Shown: piece by piece, positions 43,913 to 56,093 of the stretch
Position numbering within the stretch: the stretch's first letter is position 1
Layout of the letters: every line of letters begins with the position of its first letter
Source: Methylococcus capsulatus str. Texas = ATCC 19069
GTDB taxonomy: Bacteria; Pseudomonadota; Gammaproteobacteria; Methylococcales; Methylococcaceae
DNA length: 64,000 nt
Reading direction: 5' to 3'
Assembly (NCBI RefSeq): GCF_000424685.1
Contig: NZ_AUKJ01000016.1
Location: 62,001 to 126,000 of the forward strand
The notes under the pieces: model-generated
What the model was told of the DNA's origin: nothing
The model's database searches: none
Seen by the model: the letters and a program-made list of their open reading frames with translations, nothing else
Made by a program: the position numbers and the translations under genes

Positions 43913-45463
43913 TCAGTGCAGGCCGGTGTCCCCGGCATCCTGCCGGACTTTTCTGACCAGCGGCATCAGGAGGAGAGAGGCGAAGAACAGCAGGCCGAGG
44001 ACGTGGAACAAATCGTTGACGGTCATGATCTGAGCCTCCCGCATGGCCAGTCCGTAGAGTTGCTTGAGTGCGGCGTCGGCGGGATCGGAGACGCGGAGCA
44101 GGGCGGCCTGGGCTTCCAGCCGCGTCAGCAGGGCGTCGGCCTGTGGAGAACCCGGCGTGACGGAATCGCGCAGGGCGGCATAATGCGCTTTGTCCCAGCG
44201 GATCATCAGGGTATTGGCGACGGCGATGCCGATGGCGCCGCCCAGATTGCGGGTGAGGTTGTACAGCCCGCTGGCATTCTTGACCTCCTCTGGTGGCAGG
44301 GTTCCCAGCGCCAGCGAATTGATGGGCAGGAAGGCGAACATCAGGGCGAAGCCGCGCAGGGCCTGGGGCCCGAAGAATTCCCAGTAGCCGGAGTCGTGGC
44401 TCAGGCTTCCGTTCAGCCATGAGCCCAGTCCGAAGAGGAAGAGGCCCAGCGCCAACATCAGACGCGAGTCCATCCGCTTCGCCAAGGGTCCCGCCACGAA
44501 AGCCGAGGCGAACTGGAACATGCCGGTGACCATCAGGTACTGCCCGATCTGCAGGCTGTTGAGGCCTTTCACCGTGGAAAGGTAGACGGGCGTCAACGCG
44601 ATGAGGGTATAGAGCCCGATGCCGATGATGAAGCTGAACAGGCAGCCGACCGCGAAATTGGTGTTACGGAACGCCCACAGGTCGACGATGGGTTCCTCGA
44701 TGCGCAGCTCGCGGTAGAACATGGCGCCGCCGGCTACTACCGCAACGGCGCTGAAGAACACGATCTCTCGGCTATCGAACCATTCCTCGCGGATGCCTTC
44801 TTCCAGGACGAATTGGAGGCTGCCCAGAAAAACGCCGATGTAGAGGATGCCGGGAAAATCGACGCGTTTGAGCAGCGTCCATTCCGGCTGGTCTACCTCC
44901 ACGAGGAACCAGGTCGAAAGGCAGGCCAGCACGCCCGGCAGCAGATTGACCAGGAAGAGGGCCTTCCAGGACAGGACTTCGGTCAGATAGCCGCCGAGTA
45001 CGGGGCCGGCGGTGGGGGCCACCGTCACCACCAGGCCGACCACGATCACCATGGTCGCCTGCTGGCGGGGCGGGAACAGGGTGTAAATCACCGCGAATAC
45101 GGTCGGGATCATGGCCCCGCCGAAGAAGCCCTGCAGGGCCCGGAACGCGATCATCGAGGGGAGGTTCCACGCCAGCGCGCAGCACAGGCTGGTCAAGGTG
45201 AAACCGCCGCAGGACGACACGAACAGGTAGCGGGTCGAGAGGGCGCGGTTCAGCCACCCGGACAGCGGGATGACGACCACTTCGGCGATCAGGTAAGCGG
45301 TCTGCACCCAGGTAATCTCGTCGCGGGTGGCGGCGAGGCCGGCCTGGATCTGCTCCAGCGAGCTGGCGACGATCTGGATGTCCAAGATCGCCATGAAGAC
45401 TCCCAACACCATCCCGAAAAAGCCGATCCAGGCGCGGAGAGGGACGTTCTCGATCTCGGTCAT
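43913..45463 (-). CDS. emrB: DHA2-family multidrug MFS transporter, EmrB-like
   Basis: Fourteen-helix drug:H+ antiporter, 516 residues. Motifs: AILDIQIVASSLEQIQAGLA at the end of TM1, WVQTAYLIAEVVVIPLSGWL, RALQGFFGGAMIPTVFAVIY, and motif C VAPTAGPVLGGYLTEVLSWK. The C-terminal GLYNLTRNLGGAIGIAVANT is characteristic of DHA2. It lies six bases after the membrane-fusion gene, with which it forms an EmrAB-type pump. Substrate unknown. Confidence 0.92.
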   Translation of the reverse strand: MTEIENVPLRAWIGFFGMVLGVFMAILDIQIVASSLEQIQAGLAATRDEITWVQTAYLIAEVVVIPLSGWLNRALSTRYLFVSSCGGFTLTSLCCALAWNLPSMIAFRALQGFFGGAMIPTVFAVIYTLFPPRQQATMVIVVGLVVTVAPTAGPVLGGYLTEVLSWKALFLVNLLPGVLACLSTWFLVEVDQPEWTLLKRVDFPGILYIGVFLGSLQFVLEEGIREEWFDSREIVFFSAVAVVAGGAMFYRELRIEEPIVDLWAFRNTNFAVGCLFSFIIGIGLYTLIALTPVYLSTVKGLNSLQIGQYLMVTGMFQFASAFVAGPLAKRMDSRLMLALGLFLFGLGSWLNGSLSHDSGYWEFFGPQALRGFALMFAFLPINSLALGTLPPEEVKNASGLYNLTRNLGGAIGIAVANTLMIRWDKAHYAALRDSVTPGSPQADALLTRLEAQAALLRVSDPADAALKQLYGLAMREAQIMTVNDLFHVLGLLFFASLLLMPLVRKVRQDAGDTGLH

Positions 45464-45469
45464 GCCGAT

Positions 45470-46495
45470 TCAGCGCACTTTGATACTGACTTGCACCGAC
45501 AGGCCGGGTTTGAGGAGACTGAGGTCGGTACCGGGGGCGAAGGCCAGCTTGACCGGAAGCCGGCGGACGATTTTGGTGAAATTGCCGGTGGCATTCTCCG
45601 GCGGCAGGATACTGAATTCCGATCCGCTGGCGGGCGCCAGGCTGTCCACCACCGCCTCGAACGGCCGGCCGGGATAGGCGTCCACGACGACGCTCGCCGT
45701 CTGGCCGATCCGCAGGTGTTCGATCTGGGTTTCCTTGAAGTTGGCCTCGACGAACACTCCGTCCGCCGGGATCAGATAGGCAATGACGCTACCGGGCTGG
45801 AGGAGTTGGCCGACCTGAATGCTCAGATTTCCTACCGTCCCGTCGATGGGGGCGAGGATGCGGGTGTTTTCCAGGTCGATCCGGGCCAATTCCAGCCGGG
45901 CCTGGGCCCGCTGCAGCTGGGCCCGGGTTTCGGCGATCAGCGCATCCAGGGCGATCAGGCGGATTTCGGCCTGGTCCCGCGCCGAGCGGTTCTTGTCCAG
46001 CAGTGCTTTGGCCTGTTTGTAGGCGGCTTCCGCGCCATCCAGCGACTGGGCCGAGGCGGCGCCGGCGTCGGCCAGTCGGTCGAGCCGTTGCAGGTCACGC
46101 CGCGAACGGTCATGGTCGGCCAGGGCCGAGGCGATGTTGGCGTCTTCTTCGCGGACCCTGGCCGCCTGGGTCCGTTTCTCGGATTCCAGGGCTTCGATGC
46201 GCGCCGCGGTCGCCGCCACCTCGGCGCCGGCTTCGGCGACGCGCGCCTTGAATTCCTGATCGTCTATCACCGCCAGGAGGTCCCCTTTCCTCACCTGCTG
46301 ATTGTCCTGGAGCAACACCTCTTTCACGTAGCCTGTTTCCTTGGAACTGAGCAGGATGAGGTGTGCCTTGAGGTAAGCGTTGTCAGTGGTTTCGTAGGGG
46401 AGTATGGCCTCGAGCCAGTACGCTGCGCCGCCCGTACTCAGGGACGCCAAGCCGGCGAGAAGCAGCAGATGCCGCGGGGAGATGGGCAGTCGCAT
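45470..46495 (-). CDS. emrA: EmrA-like membrane fusion protein
   Basis: HlyD-family adaptor, 341 residues. A single N-terminal membrane anchor (about 9-31), then TTDNAYLKAHLILLSSKETG (family signature), the lipoyl half-motif QVRKGDLLAVIDDQEF, a coiled-coil hairpin about 85-190, and ILAPIDGTVGNLSIQVGQLLQPG. It bridges EmrB to an outer-membrane channel, which is not encoded nearby. It diverges from the TetR gene, with a palindromic operator between. Confidence 0.9.
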   Translation of the reverse strand: MRLPISPRHLLLLAGLASLSTGGAAYWLEAILPYETTDNAYLKAHLILLSSKETGYVKEVLLQDNQQVRKGDLLAVIDDQEFKARVAEAGAEVAATAARIEALESEKRTQAARVREEDANIASALADHDRSRRDLQRLDRLADAGAASAQSLDGAEAAYKQAKALLDKNRSARDQAEIRLIALDALIAETRAQLQRAQARLELARIDLENTRILAPIDGTVGNLSIQVGQLLQPGSVIAYLIPADGVFVEANFKETQIEHLRIGQTASVVVDAYPGRPFEAVVDSLAPASGSEFSILPPENATGNFTKIVRRLPVKLAFAPGTDLSLLKPGLSVQVSIKVR

Positions 46496-46534
46496 CGCGC
46501 GCGTTTACCATAGGGAAAAGCGGAACGAGAAAAA

Positions 46535-46555
46535 TGAACTGATGCGTTCAGTTCA
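46535..46555. promoter_or_regulatory. TetR-type operator between emrAB and tetR
   Basis: Perfect palindrome TGAACTGA, five bases, TCAGTTCA, placed between the two divergent starts. This is the expected form and location of a TetR-family operator controlling both transcripts. Confidence 0.7.
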
Positions 46556-46607
46556 GCATAATGACGAACCGATTCGGCCGCAAGCCGGCACGATCTCTTG
46601 AGAACCG

Positions 46608-47231
46608 ATGAGCACCGTCCGATTTGCCAAACGCGAGAGTATCCTGCTTGCAGCCAAGCGGATTTTTCTCCTGCACGGCTATGCCGGGGCCAGCATGGAG
46701 GCCATCGCCGAAGCGGCGCCGGTCGCCAAGGCCACTTTATACAGCCATTTCGAGGGCAAGCAGGATCTGTTCGCTGCGGTGATTTCGCTGCAGTGCGAGG
46801 CGCTGTTGAACACCTTGGCCTGGGCGCACACCGAGGTGCGTGATCCGGTCGCCGCGCTCACCGCCATCGCACGCGCCTTCGTGGATTTGATCTATTCCGA
46901 AGACGCCTTGACGCTTTACCGGGTGATCATCGGTGAGCAGCTGCATTTCCCCGAACTGGGTGGCCGCGTCTACCGGTCCGGCCCCGAGCCGGTGCTCCGG
47001 AGATTGTCGGCCTATCTCGAGGACCTGTCGGTCCAGAAGGTCCTGGCGATTCCGGATGTCGGCGTCTCGGCCCGGCTGTTTCTGGGGATGCTGAAAGGTG
47101 ACGAGCACTTCCGCTGCCTGCTCGGTCAGAAGGAGGGTCTCAGCGAAGCTGAAAAAATTTCACTGGTCGGCGCGGCCGTCGATCTGTTTCTGCGGGGGCA
47201 CGGCTATGCGGAGTCCCTGTGCGCGAGATAG
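46608..47231 (+). CDS. TetR/AcrR-family regulator of the EmrAB-type pump
   Basis: A 207-residue repressor. The DNA-binding domain spans about 8-55: RESILLAAKRIFLLHGYAG, ASMEAIAEAAPVAKATLYSHF (HTH) and EGKQDLFAAVI. The C-terminal effector domain has RVIIGEQLHFPELGGRVY, as in TetR_C-type regulators of efflux pumps. It diverges from emrA, and the palindrome at 46535-46555 is its probable site. The inducer is unknown. Confidence 0.88.
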   Translation: MSTVRFAKRESILLAAKRIFLLHGYAGASMEAIAEAAPVAKATLYSHFEGKQDLFAAVISLQCEALLNTLAWAHTEVRDPVAALTAIARAFVDLIYSEDALTLYRVIIGEQLHFPELGGRVYRSGPEPVLRRLSAYLEDLSVQKVLAIPDVGVSARLFLGMLKGDEHFRCLLGQKEGLSEAEKISLVGAAVDLFLRGHGYAESLCAR

Positions 47232-47260
47232 CCGGCCTTTGGCGCAGAGGGGAAGCGAGG

Positions 47261-47602
47261 ATGAGCCGGCATCGGAGTGTAAACCTTTGTTTCCGGGATC
47301 TGGCTCTGGAGGTCCAGGGTTCCTCGGCGGCCGAAGCGGAATAGGGCAGGGAGTGCGAGGCCTATTTCGGCGATGTCGTGGGGCCCGCCCCGGAAACCTT
47401 CACCGGCGTTCTGGGCGAGTCCGGGCGCAGGGGTGCGGTCGATCTGCGGCAGAGGTCCGCCGAACTGGCGGTCATCCACGACGGCGCGCCGCAAACCGGG
47501 CCGGTTCCGGAATCGGTACCCGGATGCCTCGTTCCTCCTGAACGAGATCACGTCGTCCTGTCTCTCCTGCCTCAGCCGCCGGTCGAGTTAGCGTCCGCTT
47601 GA
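47261..47602 (+). pseudogene. possible gene remnant interrupted by a stop
   Basis: A plus-strand frame opens MSRHRSVNLCFRDLALEVQG, stops at TAG 47341, and continues in the same frame for 86 codons (ECEAYFGDVVGPAPE..., ELAVIHDGAP...). The first part faintly resembles the RD-x-EV-x-G segment of phospholipase D-like enzymes, but the match is too short to name. There is no other gene between tetR and lspA. Confidence 0.25.
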
Positions 47603-47605
47603 GAT

Positions 47606-48070
47606 TCAGGCGTTCGCACGGCCCCGGAACGAATCGATCAGCAGCATGCCGATACCGACGGTGATGGCCGAGTCGGCGACGTTGAACGCCGGCCAGTGCC
47701 AGTCGCCGTAGAACACGTCGAGAAAGTCGATGACGTAGCCGTAGACGATCCGGTCCAGCAGGTTGCCGACGGCACCGCCCAGCACCAGGGCCCAGGCGGC
47801 GGCTTCCCAGGTTTTCCGCCGGTCCATGTGCTTGAGCCAGTAGGTGATCAGCAGCGTGGCGCTGGCCGACAGGGCGATGAAAAACCAGCGCTGCCAACCG
47901 CCGGCCTCGCTCAGGAAGCTGAACGCAGCGCCCTGGTTGCGCAGGTAGGTGAGCTGGAACACCGGCAGCAGTGGGATCGTCTCATACAGCCGCATCGATG
48001 TGTCGACGATCTGCTTGCTGAGCTGGTCGAGTGCGAAGACCAGCACCGACAGCCAAAGCCATTTCAACAT
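47606..48070 (-). CDS. lspA: signal peptidase II (lipoprotein signal peptidase)
   Basis: Inner-membrane aspartyl protease that cleaves prolipoproteins, 154 residues. Motifs: LVFALDQLSKQIVD, LTYLRNQGAAFSFL, GGAVGNLLDRIVYGYVIDFLD (first catalytic Asp) and WPAFNVADSAITVG (second catalytic Asp). Four membrane segments. ATG 48070 gives the normal start. Last of murJ-ribF-ileS-lspA. Confidence 0.96.
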   Translation of the reverse strand: MLKWLWLSVLVFALDQLSKQIVDTSMRLYETIPLLPVFQLTYLRNQGAAFSFLSEAGGWQRWFFIALSASATLLITYWLKHMDRRKTWEAAAWALVLGGAVGNLLDRIVYGYVIDFLDVFYGDWHWPAFNVADSAITVGIGMLLIDSFRGRANA

Positions 48071-48078
48071 GGACGATC

Positions 48079-50898
48079 TCAACCGAAAGTCCGCAGCTCG
48101 CCGGTACCGGCGACGTTGTCCACACAGCGGCCGCACAGTTCCGGATGGTCAGGGTGCGTGCCGACGTCGTGGCGGTGATGCCAGCAGCGCACGCACTTGG
48201 GCTTGCCGGATGCGGCCAGTTTCAGCTCCAGGCCGGGAATTTCGGTCGGCAGGGCGTCCGTCCCGGCTTCCGCCGCCGGTTTGACGGTCGCATAGGAGGT
48301 CAGCAGCACGAAGCGCAGCTCGTCACCCGCCTCGCTCAGTTTCCGGAACAGTGGGGGATCGCAGAACAGCTCGACTTCGGCGTCCAGCGAGGCGCCGATT
48401 TCGCCGCGGACCCGCAGGATTTCCAGCTCCTTGCTGACGGCCTCGCGGATCTTCAGCATCTGATCCCAGAATGCGCGGTCGCAACGGCTGTTTTCATCGA
48501 GGCCGAACAGGCCGTCGTACCATTCGGAGAGAAACACCGATTCCTCACGCTGGCCGGGCAGGTACTGCCAGATCTCCTCGGCGGTGAAGCTCAGGACGGG
48601 GGCGAGCCAGCGCACCATGGCCTCGGCGATGTGGTACATCGCGGTCTGGCCGGAGCGACGCGGCCGGCCGTCGGTCTTGCAGGTGTACTGCCGGTCCTTG
48701 AGCACGTCCAGATAGAAGCTGCCCAGGTCCACCGAGCAGAAGTGATGGGTCTTCTGAAAGATGGTGTTGAACTGGTAAGTCTCGTAGGCTTCGATCACTT
48801 CCTGCTGGATCGCAAGGGCACGGTCCACCACCCAGCGGTCCAACGCCAGCATGTCTTCCGGTTTGACGAGATGCAGGGCAGGGTCGAAGCCGTCCAGGTT
48901 GGCCAGCAGATAGCGGGCGGTGTTGCGGATGCGCCGGTAGACGTCCGAGATGCGCTTGAGGATCTCGTCGGACACCGTCATTTCGCCGCGGTAGTCGGTC
49001 GCTGCCACCCACAGCCTGAGCACGTCGGCCCCCAGGGTCTGCATGACCTTCTGCGGTGCCACCACGTTGCCGCGCGACTTGGACATCTTCTTGCCTTCGG
49101 CGTCCACGGTGAAGCCGTGGGTCAGCACCGCCTTGTAGGGCGCCTGGCCGTTCATCGCGACCGAGGTCATGAGCGAGGACTGGAACCAGCCGCGATGCTG
49201 GTCCGAGCCCTCCAGGTAGAGGTCGGCGGGGAAGGCGAGATCGGGGTTCTGGGCCAGGACTGCATGGTGGGTGACGCCGGAATCGAACCAGACGTCCAGG
49301 GTGTCGCCGATCTTGCCGTAGCGGTCCGCTTCCGCGCCCAGCAGTTCGGCCGGGTCCAGCTCGAACCAGGCGTCGATGCCGGCGGTCTCGATCTTCTTTG
49401 CGATTTCTTCGATCAGCCGGTCGGTGTCCGGATGCAGTGCGCCGGTTTCCTTGTGGACGAACAGCGGGATCGGCACGCCCCAGGTACGCTGGCGCGAGAT
49501 GCACCAGTCCGGGCGGTTGCCGACCATGGCCTCGATGCGGGCCTGGCCCCAGTCCGGTATCCATTGCACCTGGCCGATGGCCTCCAGGGCCTGGCGGCGC
49601 AGCTCGCCCTTGTCCATGGCGATGAACCACTGGGGGGTGGCGCGGAAGATCACCGGGGTCTTGTGGCGCCAGCAATGCGGGTAGCTGTGCTCGATGCGCG
49701 CCTCGTGCAGCAATGCGCCGCGCTCCTTGAGCACTTCGATCACGTGACCATTGGCGCTCAGCACATGTTCGCCGGCGAACAGCTCGGTGTTCGGGAGGAA
49801 GCGGCCGTCGCCGCCGACCGGGTTGTCCACCGCAAGTCCGTAGCGCTGGCCGACGGCGTAGTCCTCCTGGCCGTGGCCGGGGGCGGTGTGGACGGCGCCG
49901 GTGCCGGCGTCTAGGGTGACATGGTCGCCCAGGATCACCGGGACGATACGGTCGTAGAACGGATGTCGGAGCTGCACCCCTTCCAGCGCCGCGCCTTTGC
50001 AATAGCCGATGACGCGGTAACCCTCGGCGCCGCAGCGCAGCATCACGTCCTTCATCAGCGCATCGGCCAGCACCAGCCTTTCTTTGATGTCGGTGCGCTG
50101 GACGACCACGTAGTCCAGTTCCGGGTTGAGCGCCACCGCCTGGTTGGCGGGCAGGGTCCAGGGTGTGGTGGTCCAGATCACCACCGACAAGGGGCCCTCG
50201 CCGAGCGCGCCGTCGGCGGTATGGAACCGCGCCATCAGGCCGAATTCGTCGACCACGGCGAAGCGTACGTCGATCGCCGGTGAATGCTTGTTCTCATATT
50301 CCACCTCGGCCTCGGCCAGGGCCGAACCGCAGTCGAGGCACCAGTGGACCGGCTTGGCGCCCTTGGCGAGGTGGCCGCGCGCGGCGATCCGGCCGAGCGC
50401 CCGGACGATGTCCGCCTCGAAGCGGAAATCCATGGTCAGATACGGATTTTCCCAGTCGCCCAGCACGCCGAGCCGGATGAATTCACGGCGCTGGAGGTCG
50501 ACCTGGGCCGCGGCGTATTCCCGGCAGGCCTTGCGGAACTCGGCGGGGCTGACCTTGTGGCCGGCCTTGCCGATTTTCTTCTCGACCATCAGCTCGATGG
50601 GCAGGCCATGGCAGTCCCAGCCCGGTACGTAGGGGGCGTCGAAACCGCTCAGGGTTCTGCTCTTGACGATGAAGTCCTTGAGGATCTTGTTGACCGCATG
50701 GCCGATGTGGATTTCCCCGTTGGCATAGGGCGGGCCGTCGTGCAGGATGAACTTGTCCCGGCCAGCACGCCGGGACCGCACCTTCCTGTAGAGATCCAGC
50801 GTGCGCCAGCGCTCGATCTGTTCGGGTTCCCGCTGTGCCAGATTGGCTTTCATCGGGAACGGCGTCTGGGGGAGGTTGAGAGTGCTCTTGTAATCCAT
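48079..50898 (-). CDS. ileS: isoleucyl-tRNA synthetase
   Basis: Class Ia synthetase, 939 residues. [18 protein letters not shown] carries the HIGH signature; [11 protein letters not shown] is the KMSKS loop; the editing domain includes [19 protein letters not shown]. The C-terminal zinc site is CVRCWHH...CGRCV. The ATG at 50898 yields the typical [20 protein letters not shown]. Only eight bases separate it from lspA. Confidence 0.97.
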   Translation of the reverse strand: MDYKSTLNLPQTPFPMKANLAQREPEQIERWRTLDLYRKVRSRRAGRDKFILHDGPPYANGEIHIGHAVNKILKDFIVKSRTLSGFDAPYVPGWDCHGLPIELMVEKKIGKAGHKVSPAEFRKACREYAAAQVDLQRREFIRLGVLGDWENPYLTMDFRFEADIVRALGRIAARGHLAKGAKPVHWCLDCGSALAEAEVEYENKHSPAIDVRFAVVDEFGLMARFHTADGALGEGPLSVVIWTTTPWTLPANQAVALNPELDYVVVQRTDIKERLVLADALMKDVMLRCGAEGYRVIGYCKGAALEGVQLRHPFYDRIVPVILGDHVTLDAGTGAVHTAPGHGQEDYAVGQRYGLAVDNPVGGDGRFLPNTELFAGEHVLSANGHVIEVLKERGALLHEARIEHSYPHCWRHKTPVIFRATPQWFIAMDKGELRRQALEAIGQVQWIPDWGQARIEAMVGNRPDWCISRQRTWGVPIPLFVHKETGALHPDTDRLIEEIAKKIETAGIDAWFELDPAELLGAEADRYGKIGDTLDVWFDSGVTHHAVLAQNPDLAFPADLYLEGSDQHRGWFQSSLMTSVAMNGQAPYKAVLTHGFTVDAEGKKMSKSRGNVVAPQKVMQTLGADVLRLWVAATDYRGEMTVSDEILKRISDVYRRIRNTARYLLANLDGFDPALHLVKPEDMLALDRWVVDRALAIQQEVIEAYETYQFNTIFQKTHHFCSVDLGSFYLDVLKDRQYTCKTDGRPRRSGQTAMYHIAEAMVRWLAPVLSFTAEEIWQYLPGQREESVFLSEWYDGLFGLDENSRCDRAFWDQMLKIREAVSKELEILRVRGEIGASLDAEVELFCDPPLFRKLSEAGDELRFVLLTSYATVKPAAEAGTDALPTEIPGLELKLAASGKPKCVRCWHHRHDVGTHPDHPELCGRCVDNVAGTGELRTFG

Positions 50899-50926
50899 GG
50901 TCGAAAGTCTGCAGTCGTGTATCGGG

Positions 50927-51856
50927 TCAGCCTGCCGCGAAATGGCTGCGCGCGGCAGCCGCATCGCAGGCGATCTGTTCCTTCAGTTCTTCGAGGTTGG
51001 CGAACCGCATCTCGTCGCGAAGTTTGTAGTGCAGATGGATTTCCACCCGGCGCCCGTACAGGTCGCCGGCGAAATCGAACAAATGGGTTTCCAGCATGGC
51101 CTTGCGGCGGCCGCCGACGGTTGGCCGGATGCCGATGTTGGCCACGCCAGGCCAGGGTTCGGCCGAAATACCCGACATTGTAACGGCAAATACGCCTTGC
51201 ACCGGAATGTTTTCACGCCCCAGCTCGACGTTGGCGGTGGGAAAGCCCAGCCGACGGCCGAGCTGGTCACCGTGGACCACGCGTCCGCGCAGGGCATAGG
51301 GGCGGCCCAGCAGGGTCGCCGCTCCGGCCATGTCGCCTCGTCCGAGCGCCTCCCGTACCCGTGTGCTGCTGACGCGGATGCCACCCACCGTCACCGATTC
51401 GGTGTCGCTCACCGCGAAGCCGTGGAGCCGCCCGAGCCGGCACAGCAGTTCATAGTCTCCGCTGCGGCCCCGGCCAAAACGGAAGTCGTCGCCGACGATG
51501 AGATGCCGGACGTGCAGGCGTTCGGCCAGTATCCGCCGGACGAAGTCAGCCGGCGCCAGAGTGGCGAGTTTCTCGTCGAAACGCAGCAGCAGCACCCAGT
51601 CGACCGGCAGCTCGGCGAGTCTGGTCAGTTTCTCCGACAGCCGCATCAAACGGGGAGGGGACTGATCCTGGTCGAAGAATTCGCGTGGCTGCGGTTCGAA
51701 CAGAACGAGGGCAACCGGCAGGCCGAGACGATGTCCTTGTTCGGTCAGCCGCCGGACCAAGGTCTGATGTCCCAGGTGGACACCGTCGAAGTTACCGATG
51801 CTGGCGACGCAGGCGGGAGGGCATATCGTACCGGAGAGGCCATGAATGACGCGCAT
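50927..51856 (-). CDS. ribF: bifunctional riboflavin kinase/FAD synthetase
   Basis: Makes FMN and FAD; 309 residues. The adenylyltransferase half has [19 protein letters not shown] (about 18-36), [13 protein letters not shown] and [16 protein letters not shown]. The kinase half has [23 protein letters not shown] and [22 protein letters not shown] 51856 gives the normal N-terminus. It lies between murJ and ileS. Confidence 0.96.
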   Translation of the reverse strand: MRVIHGLSGTICPPACVASIGNFDGVHLGHQTLVRRLTEQGHRLGLPVALVLFEPQPREFFDQDQSPPRLMRLSEKLTRLAELPVDWVLLLRFDEKLATLAPADFVRRILAERLHVRHLIVGDDFRFGRGRSGDYELLCRLGRLHGFAVSDTESVTVGGIRVSSTRVREALGRGDMAGAATLLGRPYALRGRVVHGDQLGRRLGFPTANVELGRENIPVQGVFAVTMSGISAEPWPGVANIGIRPTVGGRRKAMLETHLFDFAGDLYGRRVEIHLHYKLRDEMRFANLEELKEQIACDAAAARSHFAAG

Positions 51857-51864
51857 GATCGGAT

Positions 51865-53418
51865 TCACGCCTTTTCGGAAAGGAGCAGGTGACGGGGACG
51901 CAGGCCCGCCAGCAGCAAGCTGACCAGGTAGACGGCGAATCCGGCCGCTATCCACAGGCCGAGACGGAGGATGCGTTCGGACACGGACGCGTCGGCCCAA
52001 GGCGACTCGAGGGCTTGGGTGAGCAGCGCGCCCATCGCGATATTCGCGATGACCAGATGGGTCCCGTAGCGGCGCCAGGAGGCGTCCGGCCGATAGCTGC
52101 CTTCGGCCAGCAGTTTGCGGAGCAGCAGCGCTGCGTTGAGTGAGGTCGCCGCCGCTGTCGCGGCAGCCAGGCCCGCGTGTCCCCAGCCGTAGGGAGCCAG
52201 CAGAAAAGCCAGGGCCGGGGCCAGCACGCCATTGGCTGCGATCGCGTACAGACCATACCGCAAAGGAGTGCGGACGTCCCGGCGGGCGCTGAATCCGGAG
52301 GCCAGCGCCTTGACGGCGATGGCGCCTGGCAGTCCGGCCGCGTAAGCGATCAGGCTGCGGCTCGCCATTTCCGTGTCGTGGTCAGAAAATTCGTCGTGTT
52401 CGAACAGGGTGAATACCAGCGGTTTGGCGAGAATCATCAGTCCCAGTGTGGCGGGCAGCCCCAGCAGGACGACCCAGCGCAGCGCCCAGTCCAGCGTCCG
52501 GGAGAAGCCGTCGCGGTCATGGTCGAGATGGCCGGCGGCCAGGTGCGGCAGGATGGCCGTTCCGATGGCCACGCCCAGGAGCCCTTGCGGCAATTCCACC
52601 AGCCGGTCCGAGTAATATAACCAGGATACGCTACCGGAGACCAGGAACGATGCCACCAGCGTGTCCAGGAGCAGGTTGATCTGGGTCGCGGAGACGCCAA
52701 GGATCGCCGGCCCCATCAGTTTGAACATGCGCAGGACTTCCCGGTCCCGCCAGACCGGGCAAGGCAGGGAGATCTGGCGAATGCCCCACAGCGAAGGAAG
52801 CTGAAAGGCCAGTTGCAGCAAGCCGGCGGCGAAAACCCCCCAGGCCAGAGCCTCCACGGGTAAGTCCAACAGCGGCGCCAGCCACAGGGCCGCGGCGATC
52901 ATCGCCAGGTTGAGCAGGGCCGGGGTGAACGCGGGGACCGCGAATTGTCCCCAGGTATGCAGAACGCCGCCGGCGAACGCCGTCAGCGTGACGAAGAAGA
53001 GGTACGGGAAGGTGATGCGCAGCATTCCCACCGTCAGGCCGAATTGGAAAGGCTGGGCCTGGAAACCCGGAGCGAACAGAAAGGTCAGGACAGGCGCAGC
53101 AGCCATGCCCAGGCAGGCGAGCAGGGCCGCCACCAGCCCCAGTGTACCCGCCATGCGGGCGATGGTCTGCCGCACAGTCGCAGCGTCACTGCTGACGCGC
53201 AGTTCCGAGAGGACGGGCACCAGCCCCTGTGAGAAAGCGCCTTCGGCAAAAAGCCGGCGTAGAAAATTGGGTATCCTGAAGGCGACGAAGAACGCGTCCG
53301 TGGCCGCGTCGGCACCGAAGGTCCGCGCGATGATCAGGTCGCGGACGAAGCCCAGCAGACGTGATATCAGTGTCATGGAACCCACCATGGCGGTGGATTT
53401 CAGCAACCGTCGGCTCAG
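51865..53418 (-). CDS. murJ: lipid II flippase MurJ
   Basis: Membrane flippase of peptidoglycan precursor, about 517 residues with fourteen membrane segments. Motifs: STAMVGSMTLISRLLGFVRD, GADAATDAFFVAFRIPNFLR, RLFAEGAFSQGLVPVLSE and YYSDRLVELPQGLLGVAIGT. The start is unusual. The family N-terminus is matched best if translation begins at CTG 53418 (Met-SRRLLKSTAM), which has GGAG seven bases upstream. TTG 53409 and ATG 53388 are alternatives; an ATG at 53542 would add an atypical extension. The gene diverges from rpsT. Confidence 0.92.
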   Translation of the reverse strand: MSRRLLKSTAMVGSMTLISRLLGFVRDLIIARTFGADAATDAFFVAFRIPNFLRRLFAEGAFSQGLVPVLSELRVSSDAATVRQTIARMAGTLGLVAALLACLGMAAAPVLTFLFAPGFQAQPFQFGLTVGMLRITFPYLFFVTLTAFAGGVLHTWGQFAVPAFTPALLNLAMIAAALWLAPLLDLPVEALAWGVFAAGLLQLAFQLPSLWGIRQISLPCPVWRDREVLRMFKLMGPAILGVSATQINLLLDTLVASFLVSGSVSWLYYSDRLVELPQGLLGVAIGTAILPHLAAGHLDHDRDGFSRTLDWALRWVVLLGLPATLGLMILAKPLVFTLFEHDEFSDHDTEMASRSLIAYAAGLPGAIAVKALASGFSARRDVRTPLRYGLYAIAANGVLAPALAFLLAPYGWGHAGLAAATAAATSLNAALLLRKLLAEGSYRPDASWRRYGTHLVIANIAMGALLTQALESPWADASVSERILRLGLWIAAGFAVYLVSLLLAGLRPRHLLLSEKA

Positions 53419-53491
53419 CGTTCGGCTCCAGCAAAAAGACCAAGTATAATCAAACAGCGGGCCGGATGCCGCGCCGACGGTGAATTTGTGG

Positions 53492-53520
53492 TTGACACTG
53501 ACGGGAAAGCTGAAGACAAT
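53492..53520 (+). promoter_or_regulatory. rpsT promoter
   Basis: TTGACA, 17 bases, GACAAT, 41 bases before the rpsT start codon. The -35 box is perfect, the -10 box has four of six matches. A second TATAAT at 53445 has no good -35. Confidence 0.6.
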
Positions 53521-53561
53521 CCCCAACTTTTCTTGAAGTTGCAACCCAGGAGAGGTCGACC

Positions 53562-53840
53562 TTGGCTAATATCGCTTCCGCGAAAAAGCGCGCTCGGCAG
53601 GCGGAGAACAACCGTGCACACAATGCCGCTCTGCGCAGCCGTCTGCGCACCTATATCAAGAAAGTCATTCTGGCGGTGGATTCCGGCGATCTGGCGAAGG
53701 CGCAGGAAGCATTCCGGCAGGCGGTACCCATCATTGACTCGTCGGTGAACAAGGGTCTGATCCATCGTAATAAGGCTGCGCGTAGCAAGAGCCGTCTGAA
53801 TGCCCGCGTGAAGGCGCTGGCGCTGCAGGCTGCGTCCTGA
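53562..53840 (+). CDS. rpsT: 30S ribosomal protein S20
   Basis: Binds the 16S rRNA 5' domain; 92 residues, rich in Lys, Arg and Ala: [20 protein letters not shown], then [11 protein letters not shown] and [20 protein letters not shown]. Translation starts at TTG (53562) with AGGAGAGG upstream. E. coli rpsT also uses UUG, which is part of its feedback control by S20, so the weak start seems to be conserved. It diverges from murJ and is convergent with proB. Confidence 0.96.
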   Translation: MANIASAKKRARQAENNRAHNAALRSRLRTYIKKVILAVDSGDLAKAQEAFRQAVPIIDSSVNKGLIHRNKAARSKSRLNARVKALALQAAS

Positions 53841-53850
53841 ATCTCATCAG

Positions 53851-53884
53851 GGAGTGGCGGGCAGGAATCGCTGCCCGACTCTCC
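53851..53884. terminator. hairpin between rpsT and proB
   Basis: Stem GGAGTGGCGGGCAG / CTGCCCGACTCTCC with small bulges between two convergent genes. The T run after it is short, so it may act in both directions as a weak terminator. Confidence 0.55.
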
Positions 53885-53887
53885 ATT

Positions 53888-56042
<2,155 letters not shown>

Positions 56043-56044
56043 CT

Positions 56045-56068
56045 AAAAGGCCCAGACGAGCTGGGCCT
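56045..56068 (-). terminator. terminator-like hairpin between rpmA and obgE
   Basis: On the minus strand AGGCCCAG, five-base loop, CTGGGCCT, followed by TTTTAG. It could stop part of the transcripts after rpmA and so set the ratio of ribosomal protein to obgE mRNA. Confidence 0.65.
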
Positions 56069-56093
56069 GAGCGGTGTTGCGCGCCGGAGTCGT

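Noticed and set aside
43806-44420. Minus-strand frame of 204 residues overlapping the end of emrB
   Set aside because: It lies mostly antisense-frame to emrB, is Arg/Pro/Ala-rich, and has no recognisable domain; it is a high-GC shadow.
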